Source of the DNA: Phycisphaerales bacterium
GTDB taxonomy: Bacteria > Planctomycetota > Phycisphaerae > Phycisphaerales > UBA1924
Direction: 5' to 3'
Assembly: GCA_022072615.1 (NCBI GenBank)
Contig: JAJVHS010000042.1
Coordinates: 19,658 to 83,657 of the forward strand
DNA: 64,000 bases
Made by a program: the position numbers and the translations under genes. The notes under the pieces were generated by a model. That model saw only the letters and a list, made by a program, of their open reading frames with translations. It was not told the DNA's origin and searched no databases. Below are positions 1 through 9,220 of this stretch, one piece after another. The stretch's first letter is position 1. Each line of letters begins with the position of its first letter.

Positions 1-928
1 GACAGCGCGTCGTCCGGTTCAGGCCACGGGCGCCCAGCGCCGCCGCCAGGTCCGTCTCGCGGTACAGCGCGATCTCGGTCACGTTCTGGGCGAGCACCGT
101 GTCGGTCGCCTGGTCGCCCAGGAGCTTCTGCTTGTCCTCGATGGGCAGCAGGCTCTCGGGGGATTCGAGCACGCGCCGCACGACGGACGCGACATCCTCG
201 CCGCGGTTGAACCGGTAGATGCGGTACGGCATCACCGTGCGGAAGGCGTTGGAGGGCGAGGGATCGACGACGAGCACCTGCGTGCGGTCGCCGGTCTTCA
301 CGAGACCGGTGCCGGCTTCGAACCGCACCAGGAACGTCTGGCGGACGCTGAACCCCTGGTCGTCGACTTCGTCGGCCTTCTTCTTGTTGTAGAAACCGGT
401 CTCGGGGAAGACCCAGTTCCACCACGGCCGGTTGGAGCCCCCCATCTCGAACTCGCGGTCGCCGGCGATGGGCTCGTACCAGCCGGAGGGCTGGCCGCCC
501 GCGGATTCGTCGTGGAGCGTGCCGACCGGGGCCAGGCCGCGGATCATCCAACCGGTGGGCAGCGAGAAGAGCTGCATGCCCGAGGGGACGAAGACGTCGC
601 GCCGCACGGGGTTGCCGAACGTGTCGACGTCCTCGAGCTCGCCCGCCTTGCGGAAGACGCCGATGCTGCACTTGCCGCCGGGCGTGAAGAAGAACACGGC
701 CGCGCTGTCCTGGCCGGACTCGGAGACGACGGCCTGCGACCGGGCCGCGGACATGGCGACGTCGAGCTGGTTCTTGGCGGCGGCCTCCTCGGTGGACCGG
801 ATGATGGCGTTGACCGAGGGCGCGGCGATCGCCAGCAGCAGGGCGATCAGCGAGATCACCACCAGCAGCTCCAGCAGCGTGAAGGCGCGGATCAGGGGGA
901 TGTCACGGCGAACGTCAGTGGATCGCAC
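1..928 (-). CDS. Prepilin-like protein with N-terminal methylation motif (RAFTLLELLVVISLIALLLAIAAPS), partial, runs off left edge
   Basis: Minus-strand translation from a GTG at 928 gives VRSTDVRRDIPLIRAFTLLELLVVISLIALLLAIAAPSVNAIIRSTEEAAAKNQLDVA...; open to window start. Confidence 0.85.
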   Translation of the reverse strand, partial: MRSTDVRRDIPLIRAFTLLELLVVISLIALLLAIAAPSVNAIIRSTEEAAAKNQLDVAMSAARSQAVVSESGQDSAAVFFFTPGGKCSIGVFRKAGELEDVDTFGNPVRRDVFVPSGMQLFSLPTGWMIRGLAPVGTLHDESAGGQPSGWYEPIAGDREFEMGGSNRPWWNWVFPETGFYNKKKADEVDDQGFSVRQTFLVRFEAGTGLVKTGDRTQVLVVDPSPSNAFRTVMPYRIYRFNRGEDVASVVRRVLESPESLLPIEDKQKLLGDQATDTVLAQNVTEIALYRETDLAAALGARGLNRTTRC

Positions 929-1904
929 TGCCGACCTCCACCAGGTTGTCCTCCCAGGCGCGGGCCCGGAGAGCGGCCTCGGACGTGCTTTCATCGACGG
1001 AGGCGCCGACGCTGCGCAGCGCCTGGACGAGCACGTCGACCGGCTCGTCACCGAAGACGCGGTTGGGCCCCGCCATCACGAACGCCCAGTTCGCGGCGGT
1101 GATCCGCGGGTCGGGCTGATCCCGCTGGTCGGCGGGGGTCGACGAATGGAACTTGGCATAATCCGGGCCGACCACCATGGGCGGGATGTTCAGATCGTCC
1201 CACGTCGTGACCGTCTTGTTCTTCAGCCACCGGTAGTAGCGGACGGCGACGCCGTTGCGGTCCTGGACCACGGCCGTCGGCATGTCCTTGTCGTCGTTGC
1301 GCACCAGCCTGAGCGACCTCGAATCGGCGTCGATGTACGGGCCGTAGTTGCCCTTCTCGAAACCGCCGGAGAGGTTGGGCCTGCCGATGCCCGGGCCGGC
1401 GACCATGTCGATGGGCACGTCGGCCTTGTCGCTGCGGATCGGCGCCGCCAGCGCGCCCGCCAGGTAGATGCCCAGCGAATTCTCGCTGTAGCGGCGGTCC
1501 CGGTCGGCGTCGAGGGGGTTGTTGAGGTTGAGGGTGAAGTTCGCGCCGCGGAGGAAGTTGGCGTCGGCGGCGGGCGTGTACACGGCGATCGAGTAGAACT
1601 CGTCGCCGCCGACGAGGTTCTTCACGATGGTCTTGGGGTCGTTGAGGCTGCGGTCCTTCACCAGGGGCGGGGCGATGTCGAACGAAGCGCTGAACGCCTC
1701 GAGGCCGGACTTGATCGTGCCCATGATCTGGGTGTCGGCGCCCCGCACCGCCGCGCGGCGCGCGACCGCCATCGCCGCCAGCAGGATGCCCGCGAGCGTC
1801 GCCAGGATCCCCAGCGCCACCAGGAGCTGGATCAGCGAGAAGCCCCGGCGCGACCGGCGGCCGCCGGGGCGCTTCGTCGGGCCGCAACTGTGGTCGGGTC
1901 GCAT
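915..1904 (-). CDS. Prepilin-like protein (RRGFSLIQLLVALGILATLAGILL)
   Basis: ATG at 1904 in the frame of ORF 915..2948; type IV pilin-like N-terminus; overlaps the start of the downstream prepilin. Confidence 0.85.
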   Translation of the reverse strand: MRPDHSCGPTKRPGGRRSRRGFSLIQLLVALGILATLAGILLAAMAVARRAAVRGADTQIMGTIKSGLEAFSASFDIAPPLVKDRSLNDPKTIVKNLVGGDEFYSIAVYTPAADANFLRGANFTLNLNNPLDADRDRRYSENSLGIYLAGALAAPIRSDKADVPIDMVAGPGIGRPNLSGGFEKGNYGPYIDADSRSLRLVRNDDKDMPTAVVQDRNGVAVRYYRWLKNKTVTTWDDLNIPPMVVGPDYAKFHSSTPADQRDQPDPRITAANWAFVMAGPNRVFGDEPVDVLVQALRSVGASVDESTSEAALRARAWEDNLVEVGSAIH

Positions 1905-2011
1905 CGCAAGTTCCTTTCGCGCCGGGCCCGGGGCGGCGTGCCCGCGGGCCCACGTGAATCGTCCGGAGTCACGCCCGCCTCCACGGCGGGCGGGCGCCGA
2001 CCCCGATCGGG

Positions 2012-3310
2012 TCAGTTGCCCTTGTTGCCGCCCTGGAGCGAGTTGATCATCGCCACCATGGGCATGAACATGGCCACGACGATGGTGCCGACCATGCCGC
2101 CCAGCACCACGACCATCAGCGGCTCGAGCAGCGAGACCAGCGCCTCGACCTGCTCGTCGACCTCTTCGTCGTAGTTGTCGGCGATCTTGAGGAGCATGCC
2201 GTCGAGCTCGCCGGTCTCCTCGCCCACGTCGATCATGTTCACGACGATGGCATCGCAGGTCTTGCTCTCGCGCAGCGGCCCGGCGAAGCTCTCGCCCTCG
2301 CGGATCGAGTCGTGCACGTTGCCCAGGGCACGCTCGAAGACGTAGTTGCCCGACGTCTCCTTGGTGATGTTGATGGCCTCGAGGATGGGCACGCCCGCGG
2401 AGATCAGGGTGCCCAGGGTCCGGGTGAACCGGGCGATCGAGGTCTTGCGGAGCAGCTTGCCGAAAATGGGGACGTGGAGGGCGATCCAGTCGGTGACCAT
2501 CCGGCCGACCTCGGCCTTGCGGATGAGCTTGAGGCCGATCCAGATCGCAAAGGGCGAGACGGCGATGAAGACGGCGCCCGGGATGGACTGGCCGGGGATG
2601 TTGCCCGCGACCCAGCGGCTGGTGTTCATCAGCCACAGCGTGATCGCCGGCAGCTTGACGCCGAAGTCGGTGAAGATCTCCTCGAACTTGGGGATGATGA
2701 AGATCATGATGCCCGTGAGGATGAGCACCGCGATGGTGATGACCACGATCGGGTAGATCATGGCGCCGCGGATCTTCCTCTTGAGGCGCTGGCTCTTCTC
2801 CATGAACTCGGCGAGGCGCTGGAGGATGATGTCGAGCACGCCGCCGATCTCGCCGGCGTTGACCATCTTGACGAAGAGGCGGTTGAAGGCCCGGGGGAAC
2901 TTGCTCATCGCCTCCGAGAGGCTCGACCCGCCCTCGACCTCGTCGCACACGCCCTGGAGGATGTTCTTCATCAGGCCGGGCTTCTGCTGGCCCTCGAGGA
3001 TCTGGAGCGAGCGCAGCAGCGGCAGGCCGGCGTCCTGGAGCGTGGAGAGCTGGCGTGTGAAGAGCGTGAGCAGCTTGGGGCTGACGCGGCCGAACCCGCC
3101 GCCGCCGCCGCGCTTCTTCTTGGGCTTCTTGGCGGTCTGCGCGGCCGCGTCCTTCTCGGCCTGCTTCTTGGCCTTCTGCTCGCGGACGGACGTCGGGAAG
3201 AAGCCCTGCGACCGGATCTTCTGGACGGCTTCCTCATTGGTCGTGGCTTCGACGGTGCCCTTCTGGGGCTTGCCCGCCGCGTTCAGTGCCTCGTATGCGA
3301 ACGTTGCCAT
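2012..3310 (-). CDS. pilC: Type IV pilus / type II secretion inner membrane protein, PilC/GspF family
   Basis: MATFAYEALNAAGKPQKGTVEA..., LSEAMSKFPRAFNRLFVKMVNAGE, ARFTRTLGTLISAGVPILEAI, SLLEPLMVVVLGGMVGTIVVAMFMPM. Confidence 0.95.
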   Translation of the reverse strand: MATFAYEALNAAGKPQKGTVEATTNEEAVQKIRSQGFFPTSVREQKAKKQAEKDAAAQTAKKPKKKRGGGGGFGRVSPKLLTLFTRQLSTLQDAGLPLLRSLQILEGQQKPGLMKNILQGVCDEVEGGSSLSEAMSKFPRAFNRLFVKMVNAGEIGGVLDIILQRLAEFMEKSQRLKRKIRGAMIYPIVVITIAVLILTGIMIFIIPKFEEIFTDFGVKLPAITLWLMNTSRWVAGNIPGQSIPGAVFIAVSPFAIWIGLKLIRKAEVGRMVTDWIALHVPIFGKLLRKTSIARFTRTLGTLISAGVPILEAINITKETSGNYVFERALGNVHDSIREGESFAGPLRESKTCDAIVVNMIDVGEETGELDGMLLKIADNYDEEVDEQVEALVSLLEPLMVVVLGGMVGTIVVAMFMPMVAMINSLQGGNKGN

Positions 3311-3349
3311 GCTTCACGCTCCAGCTTCACGCACCAGCTTCACACATCC
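3311..3349 (-). repeat. 3 x 13-bp tandem repeat (gcttcacgctcca gcttcacgcacca gcttcacacatcc)
   Basis: Direct reading; in the pilB-pilC spacer. Confidence 0.8.
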
Positions 3350-3386
3350 CGCTTGACTTCCCCGGTCGCGACTCTTCCCCCTGCTT

Positions 3387-3416
3387 CTTGCCTTGATGCC
3401 TCTTGCCTTGATGCCT
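3387..3416 (-). repeat. 2 x 15-bp perfect direct repeat (cttgccttgatgcct)
   Basis: Direct reading; reverse complement contains AGGCATCA, related to the 8-bp family. Confidence 0.85.
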
Positions 3417-3421
3417 TCCTC

Positions 3422-5158
3422 TTACGCGTCGTCCGAAAGGGTCTCGCGAACGACCTCGTCGATCGTGGTGATGCCCTCGTAGATCGCGAGCAGGCCCGAT
3501 TCGCGCAGCGTGCGCATCCCCTTCTTGCGGGAGGCCTGCCGCAGCACGGCGGTGCTCGCCTCGTGCATGATCATCTCGCGCATCTCGTCGTCGAGGGTCA
3601 TGATCTCAAAGAGGGCCAGGCGGCCCTTGTAGCCCGACCCGTTGCACGCCGTGCAGCCCTTGCCCCGGACGAAGCGCTTGCCGCGCACCTGCTCGGGCGT
3701 GAGGTTCAGCTCGAGCAGCTCCTCCTCGGACGGGGAGTACTGCTCCTTGCAGGAGACGCACACCTTCCTCACGAGGCGCTGGGCGATGATGCCCTCGACC
3801 GTCGCGGTCAGGAGGAACGCCTCGAGGCCGAGGTCGAGCAGACGCACGATCGAGCTGGGCGCGTCGTTGGTGTGCAGGGTGGAGAGCACGAGGTGGCCCG
3901 TCAGCGAGGCCTGCACGGCGATCTGCGCGGTTTCGAGGTCGCGGATCTCACCCACCAGGATGATGTCGGGGTCCTGACGCAGGAAGCTGCGCAGGGCCTT
4001 GGCGAAGGTCAGGCCGACCTCCGCGTTCATCTGGCACTGGCACAGGCCGTCGATGTCGTACTCGACCGGGTCCTCGGCGGTGAGGATCTTGGTCTGGATG
4101 TCGTTCAGCGACGCCAGCGCCGCGTACAGCGTGGTGGTCTTGCCCGAGCCCGTGGGGCCCGTCACGATCACGATGCCGTTGGGCTTGTTGATCAGGCGGT
4201 GGACGGTGGTGAGGTCGTCCTCGCGCAGGCCCAGGCGGTCGAGCGAGAGCTCGACGTTCGACCGGTCGAGGACTCGCATGACCACGCTCTCGCCGTGCAT
4301 GGTGGGGAGCACCGCGACGCGGAGGTCCACGGGGTTGCCGCCGATGGTGAGCTCGATTCGTCCGTCCTGGGGGAGCCGCCGCTCGGCGATGTCGAGGTTG
4401 GACATGACCTTCACGCGGCTGGTGATGGCCGGGCCAAGGTGCTTGGGCGGAGAGTTCATCTCGTAGAGAACGCCGTCGATGCGGTAGCGCATCTTGAACT
4501 CGTTCTCGAAGGGCTCGAAGTGGATGTCCGAGGCGCGGTCCTTGATCGCCTGGAGCAGCACGAGGTTGAGCAGCTTGATGACCTGGTTGTCGTCGGCCAT
4601 CTCCATGATGGCGTCAAGGTCGATGGACTCGCCGCGGTTCTCCAGGGACTTGTACTTCTCGTCCTTGGCGAGCTGCGTCACGACGTCCACGACCGACTCG
4701 CTCTTGGAGTAGTACTTCTTGATGAGCGAATCGATGAGCGCCGAGTCGCCGACCACGGCCTCGACGTTGAAGCCCATGAGCAGGCGGAGGTCGTCGACGG
4801 CCCGGAAGTTGTCCGGGCTCTTCATGGCGATCTTGAGCCGCTTGCTCGTGGGGTTGTACTCGATCGGGATGACCTGGTAGGACTGGACGTTCTCCGACGG
4901 GATCACCGACCGGACGTCCTCGGGGATCTCCTTGCCGGCCAGGTCCACGTACTGCATGCCCGCCTGCCCGGCCAGCGCCTCGGCGACATCCCGGGCCGAC
5001 ACCAGGCCCAGCTCGGTCAGGAGCTGGCCCAGCAGCACCTTGCGGGTCTTCTGGACGGCCAGCGCCTCGTGGACCTGGTCACGGGTGACCTTGCCCATCT
5101 TGGTCAGGATGCGGCCGATCTTCTTGCCTTTGAGTTCAACTGGATCGAGCACCGGCAT
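3422..5158 (-). CDS. pilB: Type IV pilus assembly ATPase PilB/GspE family
   Basis: MPVLDPVELKGKKIGRIL...; GPTGSGKTTTLYAAL Walker A; ILTAEDPVEYDIDG; RSFLRQDPDIILVGEIRDLETAQIAVQASLTGHLVLSTLHTNDA; C-x2-C pairs. Confidence 0.95.
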   Translation of the reverse strand: MPVLDPVELKGKKIGRILTKMGKVTRDQVHEALAVQKTRKVLLGQLLTELGLVSARDVAEALAGQAGMQYVDLAGKEIPEDVRSVIPSENVQSYQVIPIEYNPTSKRLKIAMKSPDNFRAVDDLRLLMGFNVEAVVGDSALIDSLIKKYYSKSESVVDVVTQLAKDEKYKSLENRGESIDLDAIMEMADDNQVIKLLNLVLLQAIKDRASDIHFEPFENEFKMRYRIDGVLYEMNSPPKHLGPAITSRVKVMSNLDIAERRLPQDGRIELTIGGNPVDLRVAVLPTMHGESVVMRVLDRSNVELSLDRLGLREDDLTTVHRLINKPNGIVIVTGPTGSGKTTTLYAALASLNDIQTKILTAEDPVEYDIDGLCQCQMNAEVGLTFAKALRSFLRQDPDIILVGEIRDLETAQIAVQASLTGHLVLSTLHTNDAPSSIVRLLDLGLEAFLLTATVEGIIAQRLVRKVCVSCKEQYSPSEEELLELNLTPEQVRGKRFVRGKGCTACNGSGYKGRLALFEIMTLDDEMREMIMHEASTAVLRQASRKKGMRTLRESGLLAIYEGITTIDEVVRETLSDDA

Positions 5159-5706
5159 TGTCACGTTTCCCTGTTCTGCGGCTCGACCATTCCGGGGTGC
5201 GGGGTCGCGAGCGGAGTTCCGGATGTCGCTTCCCGGATGGCGCCGATCGCACAACCTGCTCGGCGGTCAATCACCCGGGCCTGCGACGTCGGATGGGTTT
5301 CGATCGGATTCTGGATCAGGCTTGTGGTGCACGCGAGGCTCGCGTACCCGGCCGTCCAGCCTCCAGCCGATGCCCCTCACGAAAACCCAACGTTCCGAAC
5401 TCGCACGGGGCCCGATTCGACTGCCCGATCCGTCCGTCACCGCAGACGGGTGGAGCCGAATCGATCAACCGTGGCTGCCATGGCCAGCGCTCGCTCGCGG
5501 ACGCCTCGGAACCGGGCTGGGTAAAAAACCCGTTCCACAAACGTCTGCCGACCGCGTCGCCAGCCGCGCGCTCGTTCCCGGAACCGGTATGCCGTCGCCT
5601 GACTCGCTCCTCGTCTTGACCCCCGCCGGCAGGCGGAAGCGACGATGGCTGGTCACGTGACGGCCCGGGCGGTTCCGAAAACTCGCGCCCGACAGCCTCT
5701 TCGACG

Positions 5707-5735
5707 ATACTAACCGTTCGGTCGAACCAAACCAA
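5707..5735 (-). promoter_or_regulatory. Candidate sigma70-like promoter (TTGGTT-17-TAGTAT) with inverted repeat GTTCG-GT-CGAAC in the spacer
   Basis: Reverse complement of 5707-5712 is TAGTAT and of 5730-5735 is TTGGTT; 17-nt spacer; local AT-rich patch in a high-GC region, upstream of pilB. Confidence 0.35.
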
Positions 5736-5793
5736 GCACAACGAATCACAAAAACACACAAGACAGCTGGAGTTTTGAATTTACTGGCGGCTC

Positions 5794-5813
5794 GCCTCGA
5801 TCCGAAGCGAGGC
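5794..5813 (-). terminator. Possible weak hairpin downstream of pilT
   Basis: GCCTCG (5794-5799) / CGAGGC (5808-5813), 8-nt loop, 20 bp past the pilT stop; no strong U-tract. Confidence 0.25.
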
Positions 5814-5832
5814 TGACGGCCGCTCGGACGTA

Positions 5833-6954
5833 TCATTCCTTCTGCAGATCGAGGTCCTCGTCCCACTCGGCGCGTCCGACCTTCCCGCCTTCCTTGTGAA
5901 CCTTATCAGTAAGGTCAGCTGGATTTTTGCTCTTGTCGATCATCTCCTCGGCGGAGATCATGCCGCGCTTGAAGAGCGACCAGAGGTGGTCATCCAGGAG
6001 CTGCATGCCGAATTTGCGCCCGGTCTGGATCGCCGAGTCGATTCGGAAGGTCTTGGCTTCGCGGATCAGGTTGGCGATCGCCGGGGTAACCACCAGGAAC
6101 TCATACCCGGCGACCATGCCCGGGGTATCGATCCGCGACAGAAGCACCTGGCTGAGGACGCAGATCAGCGCGGTGGAGAGCTGGACGCGGATCTGGTTCT
6201 GCTGGGCCTGGGGGAAGGCGTCGACGAGGCGGTCGATCGTCTTGGCCGCACCGGTGGTGTGGAGGGTTGCGAACACCAGGTGGCCGGTTTCGGCGGCTCG
6301 GACGGCCGCTTCGATGGTTTCCAGGTCTCGCATTTCACCGACGAGGATGACGTCGGGGTCCTGGCGGAGCACGCGGCGGAGGGCCTCGGCGAACGACGGG
6401 ACGTCGTCGTGGATGGCTCGCTGGTTGATGATGGACTTCTTGTGGTAGTGGTAGTACTCGATCGGGTCTTCCATCGTGACGATGTGCCGATCCATGTTCA
6501 TGTTGACGTAGTCAATCATCGTCGCCAGCGAGGTGGTCTTTCCCGAGCCGGTCGGGCCGGTGACGAGGAAGAGGCCGCGGGGTCGGCGGATGAGGTCGCG
6601 GACGATTTCCGGGAGACCGATCTGTTCGAAGGTGAGCAGTTTGTTCGGGATTCGCCGCAGGACCATGGCGAGGTCGCCGCGCTGGCGGAAGACGCTGGTA
6701 CGGAAGCGGGCGGCGTCGCCGTAGGCGAAGCCGAAGTCGGTCCCCCCCACTTCGGCGAGTTCCTGCTGGTTTCGCTCGGGGGTGATGGCCTTCATGAGCG
6801 AGACCATGTCGTCGGAGTCGAGGACCTTGGTCTTGAGGTTCTGAAGGTGGCCGTGGAGGCGGACGGTGGGCGGCCTGCCGACGGTGAGGTGAAGGTCGCT
6901 GGCGCCGGTCTTGACGACGGTGTCCAGCAGGCGGTCGATCTGCATCTGCGACAT
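5833..6954 (-). CDS. pilT: Twitching motility / pilus retraction ATPase PilT
   Basis: MSQMQIDRLLDTVVKTGASDLHLTVGRPPTVRLHG; GPTGSGKTTSLATMIDYVN; VTMEDPIEYYHYHKKSIINQR; LRQDPDVILVGEMRDLETIEAAVRAAETGHLVFATLHTTGA. Confidence 0.95.
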   Translation of the reverse strand: MSQMQIDRLLDTVVKTGASDLHLTVGRPPTVRLHGHLQNLKTKVLDSDDMVSLMKAITPERNQQELAEVGGTDFGFAYGDAARFRTSVFRQRGDLAMVLRRIPNKLLTFEQIGLPEIVRDLIRRPRGLFLVTGPTGSGKTTSLATMIDYVNMNMDRHIVTMEDPIEYYHYHKKSIINQRAIHDDVPSFAEALRRVLRQDPDVILVGEMRDLETIEAAVRAAETGHLVFATLHTTGAAKTIDRLVDAFPQAQQNQIRVQLSTALICVLSQVLLSRIDTPGMVAGYEFLVVTPAIANLIREAKTFRIDSAIQTGRKFGMQLLDDHLWSLFKRGMISAEEMIDKSKNPADLTDKVHKEGGKVGRAEWDEDLDLQKE

Positions 6955-7022
6955 CGTGGGCCCTTGCATCAAACGGCTCGGTCGGAGCGGGTGCTCGTTC
7001 CGAGCGGGGGAACGGACGTGGG

Positions 7023-8762
7023 TTACGCCGCGGCGCCTGCCGAGACGTTGTCGAGGTCAACCTGGGTGGAACGGGCGATTTCTTCGGGGGTGCTCCGGCC
7101 GGTCATGATCTTGATCTTGCCGTCGGCGACGAGGGGCCGCATGCCCGACTGGAGTGCCGCGCGGCGGAGTTCGGAGACGGGGGCGAGCTTGAAGGCCAGG
7201 TCGCGGATCGCCGCGTTCATGACCATCATCTCGAAGATGCCCTGTCGGCCGCGGTAGCCGGTGCGGACGCAGTTGTCGCAGCCGGCGCCCTTCATGACCT
7301 TGCCGACGGCTTCCTCGGGGGTGATGCCGGTGAGCTGGAGGTACTTGTGGTCGGGCTCGGGGTCCACGACCTTGCACTGCTTGCAGATGATGCGGATGAG
7401 CCGCTGGGCGAGGACGGCCTGGATGGAGGAAGCGACGAGGAAGGGCTTGACGCCCATGTCGATGAGTCGGGTGATGGCCGAGGGCGCGTCGTTGGTGTGG
7501 AGGGTGGAGAAGACCAGGTGTCCGGTGAGCGCGGCCTGGATCGCGATTTCGGCGACTTCCTTATCGCGGATTTCGCCCACCAGGATGATGTTGGGCGCCT
7601 GGCGGAGCATGGACTTGAGGATGGCCGAGAAGGTGAGGCCGATGGTCTCGCGGACCTGGCACTGGTTGATGCCCGTGAAGTTGTATTCGACGGGGTCTTC
7701 GGCGGTGATGATCTTCTTGTCGGGGCGGTTGAGGGTGTCGAGCGCGGAGTAGAGGGTGGTGGTCTTGCCCGAACCGGTGGGGCCGGTGACGAGGAAGATG
7801 CCGTTGGGCCGGCGGATGATCTTGTTGAAGGAGGCGAGGGTGTCGGGCTCGAAACCGATGTTGACCAGGCCGATGCGGACGGATTCGGGCCGCAGAATAC
7901 GGAGCACGACGCTCTCGCCGTGGTAGGCCGGACAGGCGGAGACGCGGAAGTCGATCTGGACGTCGTTGACGGGCAGCTTGATGCGGCCGTCCTGCGGGAC
8001 GCGCTTCTCGGCGATGTTCATCGACGACATCAGCTTGACGCGCGAGAGCAGGGCGTTCTGCATGCGCGAGGGCAGGTTGTCGCGCTCGATGCAGACGCCG
8101 TCGATGCGGTAGCGGAGCCGGACGCGGTCGGCCATGGGCTCGATGTGGATGTCGCTTGCCCGCATGTTCACCGCCTCGGTGAGGATGCGGTTGCACAGGC
8201 GGACGATGGGGGCGTCTTCGCTGGCGATGTCGATGGACTTGTCCATCGACCGGTCGACCGAGCGGTCGACGGTGCGGTCCATGGACTCGGAGATGAGGGA
8301 CTCGGTCGGCGCGACCTGCTTCTCGGTCTTGGAGCCGCCGCCGTCGAGGAACTTCTTGATCTGGCTCCGGGGGGCGAGCTTGGGCTCGACCTCGACGTTG
8401 AGCCGGAAGCGGAGCATGTCGAGCATCTCGAGGTCCATCGGGTCATGGATGACCAGCTGGAGCCGCCCGTTGCTCTTGGACATGGGCAGGACGAGGAACT
8501 TCTTGACCAGGTCGTCGGGGACGAGCTTGAGGTCGATCTTGGAGGACATGCCCGGGGCGGCGATGTCCACGTACTCCATGCCGAACTGGTGAGCCAGGGC
8601 CTTGCAGACCTGGTCCTCCTTGGCGAAACCCAGTTCAACGAGGGAATCACCCATCCGCTTGCCGGAGGCCTTGGCGGTCTGGGCGGCCTTGTCGGCCTGA
8701 GCCGTGTTGATGATGCCCCACCCCACGAGGATCTCGCCGAGCTTCTTCTTGGATCGTGCCAT
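7023..8762 (-). CDS. Second PilB/GspE-family ATPase
   Basis: MARSKKKLGEILVGWGIINTAQADKAAQTAK; GPTGSGKTTTLYSAL; AEDPVEYNFTGINQCQV; LRQAPNIILVGEIRDKEVAEIAIQAALTGHLVFSTLHTND. Confidence 0.95.
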   Translation of the reverse strand: MARSKKKLGEILVGWGIINTAQADKAAQTAKASGKRMGDSLVELGFAKEDQVCKALAHQFGMEYVDIAAPGMSSKIDLKLVPDDLVKKFLVLPMSKSNGRLQLVIHDPMDLEMLDMLRFRLNVEVEPKLAPRSQIKKFLDGGGSKTEKQVAPTESLISESMDRTVDRSVDRSMDKSIDIASEDAPIVRLCNRILTEAVNMRASDIHIEPMADRVRLRYRIDGVCIERDNLPSRMQNALLSRVKLMSSMNIAEKRVPQDGRIKLPVNDVQIDFRVSACPAYHGESVVLRILRPESVRIGLVNIGFEPDTLASFNKIIRRPNGIFLVTGPTGSGKTTTLYSALDTLNRPDKKIITAEDPVEYNFTGINQCQVRETIGLTFSAILKSMLRQAPNIILVGEIRDKEVAEIAIQAALTGHLVFSTLHTNDAPSAITRLIDMGVKPFLVASSIQAVLAQRLIRIICKQCKVVDPEPDHKYLQLTGITPEEAVGKVMKGAGCDNCVRTGYRGRQGIFEMMVMNAAIRDLAFKLAPVSELRRAALQSGMRPLVADGKIKIMTGRSTPEEIARSTQVDLDNVSAGAAA

Positions 8763-9220
8763 GCAGTTCTCGCGTGAGCCCTTTTTCTCGATTCGAATCC
8801 ACGAGCGGCGGGGCCGTGAGGCCGTTGCTGCGCGTGTTCAGGCTGGCGGGTCAGTCGATGTCGCGACGCGGGAATCAATGGTTGAAGACCCGAGCGGACG
8901 CCTGACGACCCCAGCCCTTCCTCTTTCAGACCCGCATGGTAGCGGGCCGGAGTGCCTGCTCGCTCCCCGCCCAGCCGACACCCGCAGCCGTCACGGGATC
9001 GACCGGCGGAGCGGTCGACCTTCGTGAACCCACCGGACGCACATCCGGGCCGCCACGGCTTGGAATCAGGGTCGAGCGGGCATTATGACCGCAAACGTCC
9101 CTTCCCGCAATTCGCTCGGCGCGGCCGTCGGGTTCCGTTTCCCGTGGTACGGTGGATGCCCCGGTCTGGATACTGTGCGCTGGTTTCATGGCGTGGACGC
9201 AGATCGGAGGGCCGATTCGC

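Noticed and set aside
432-2174. 580-aa + ORF opposite the two prepilins
   Set aside because: Prepilin motifs on the minus strand are unambiguous; this frame is antisense noise.
2312-5524. Very long + strand ORF (1070 aa) antisense to pilC/pilB
   Set aside because: Composition is biased (Asp/Glu/His/Leu/Val/Arg mirror of a GC-rich antisense frame); both real genes on the other strand have clear motifs.
5316-5759. 147-aa minus ORF in the pilB leader region
   Set aside because: No recognisable motif, several alternative overlapping ORFs in other frames; not supported as a gene.
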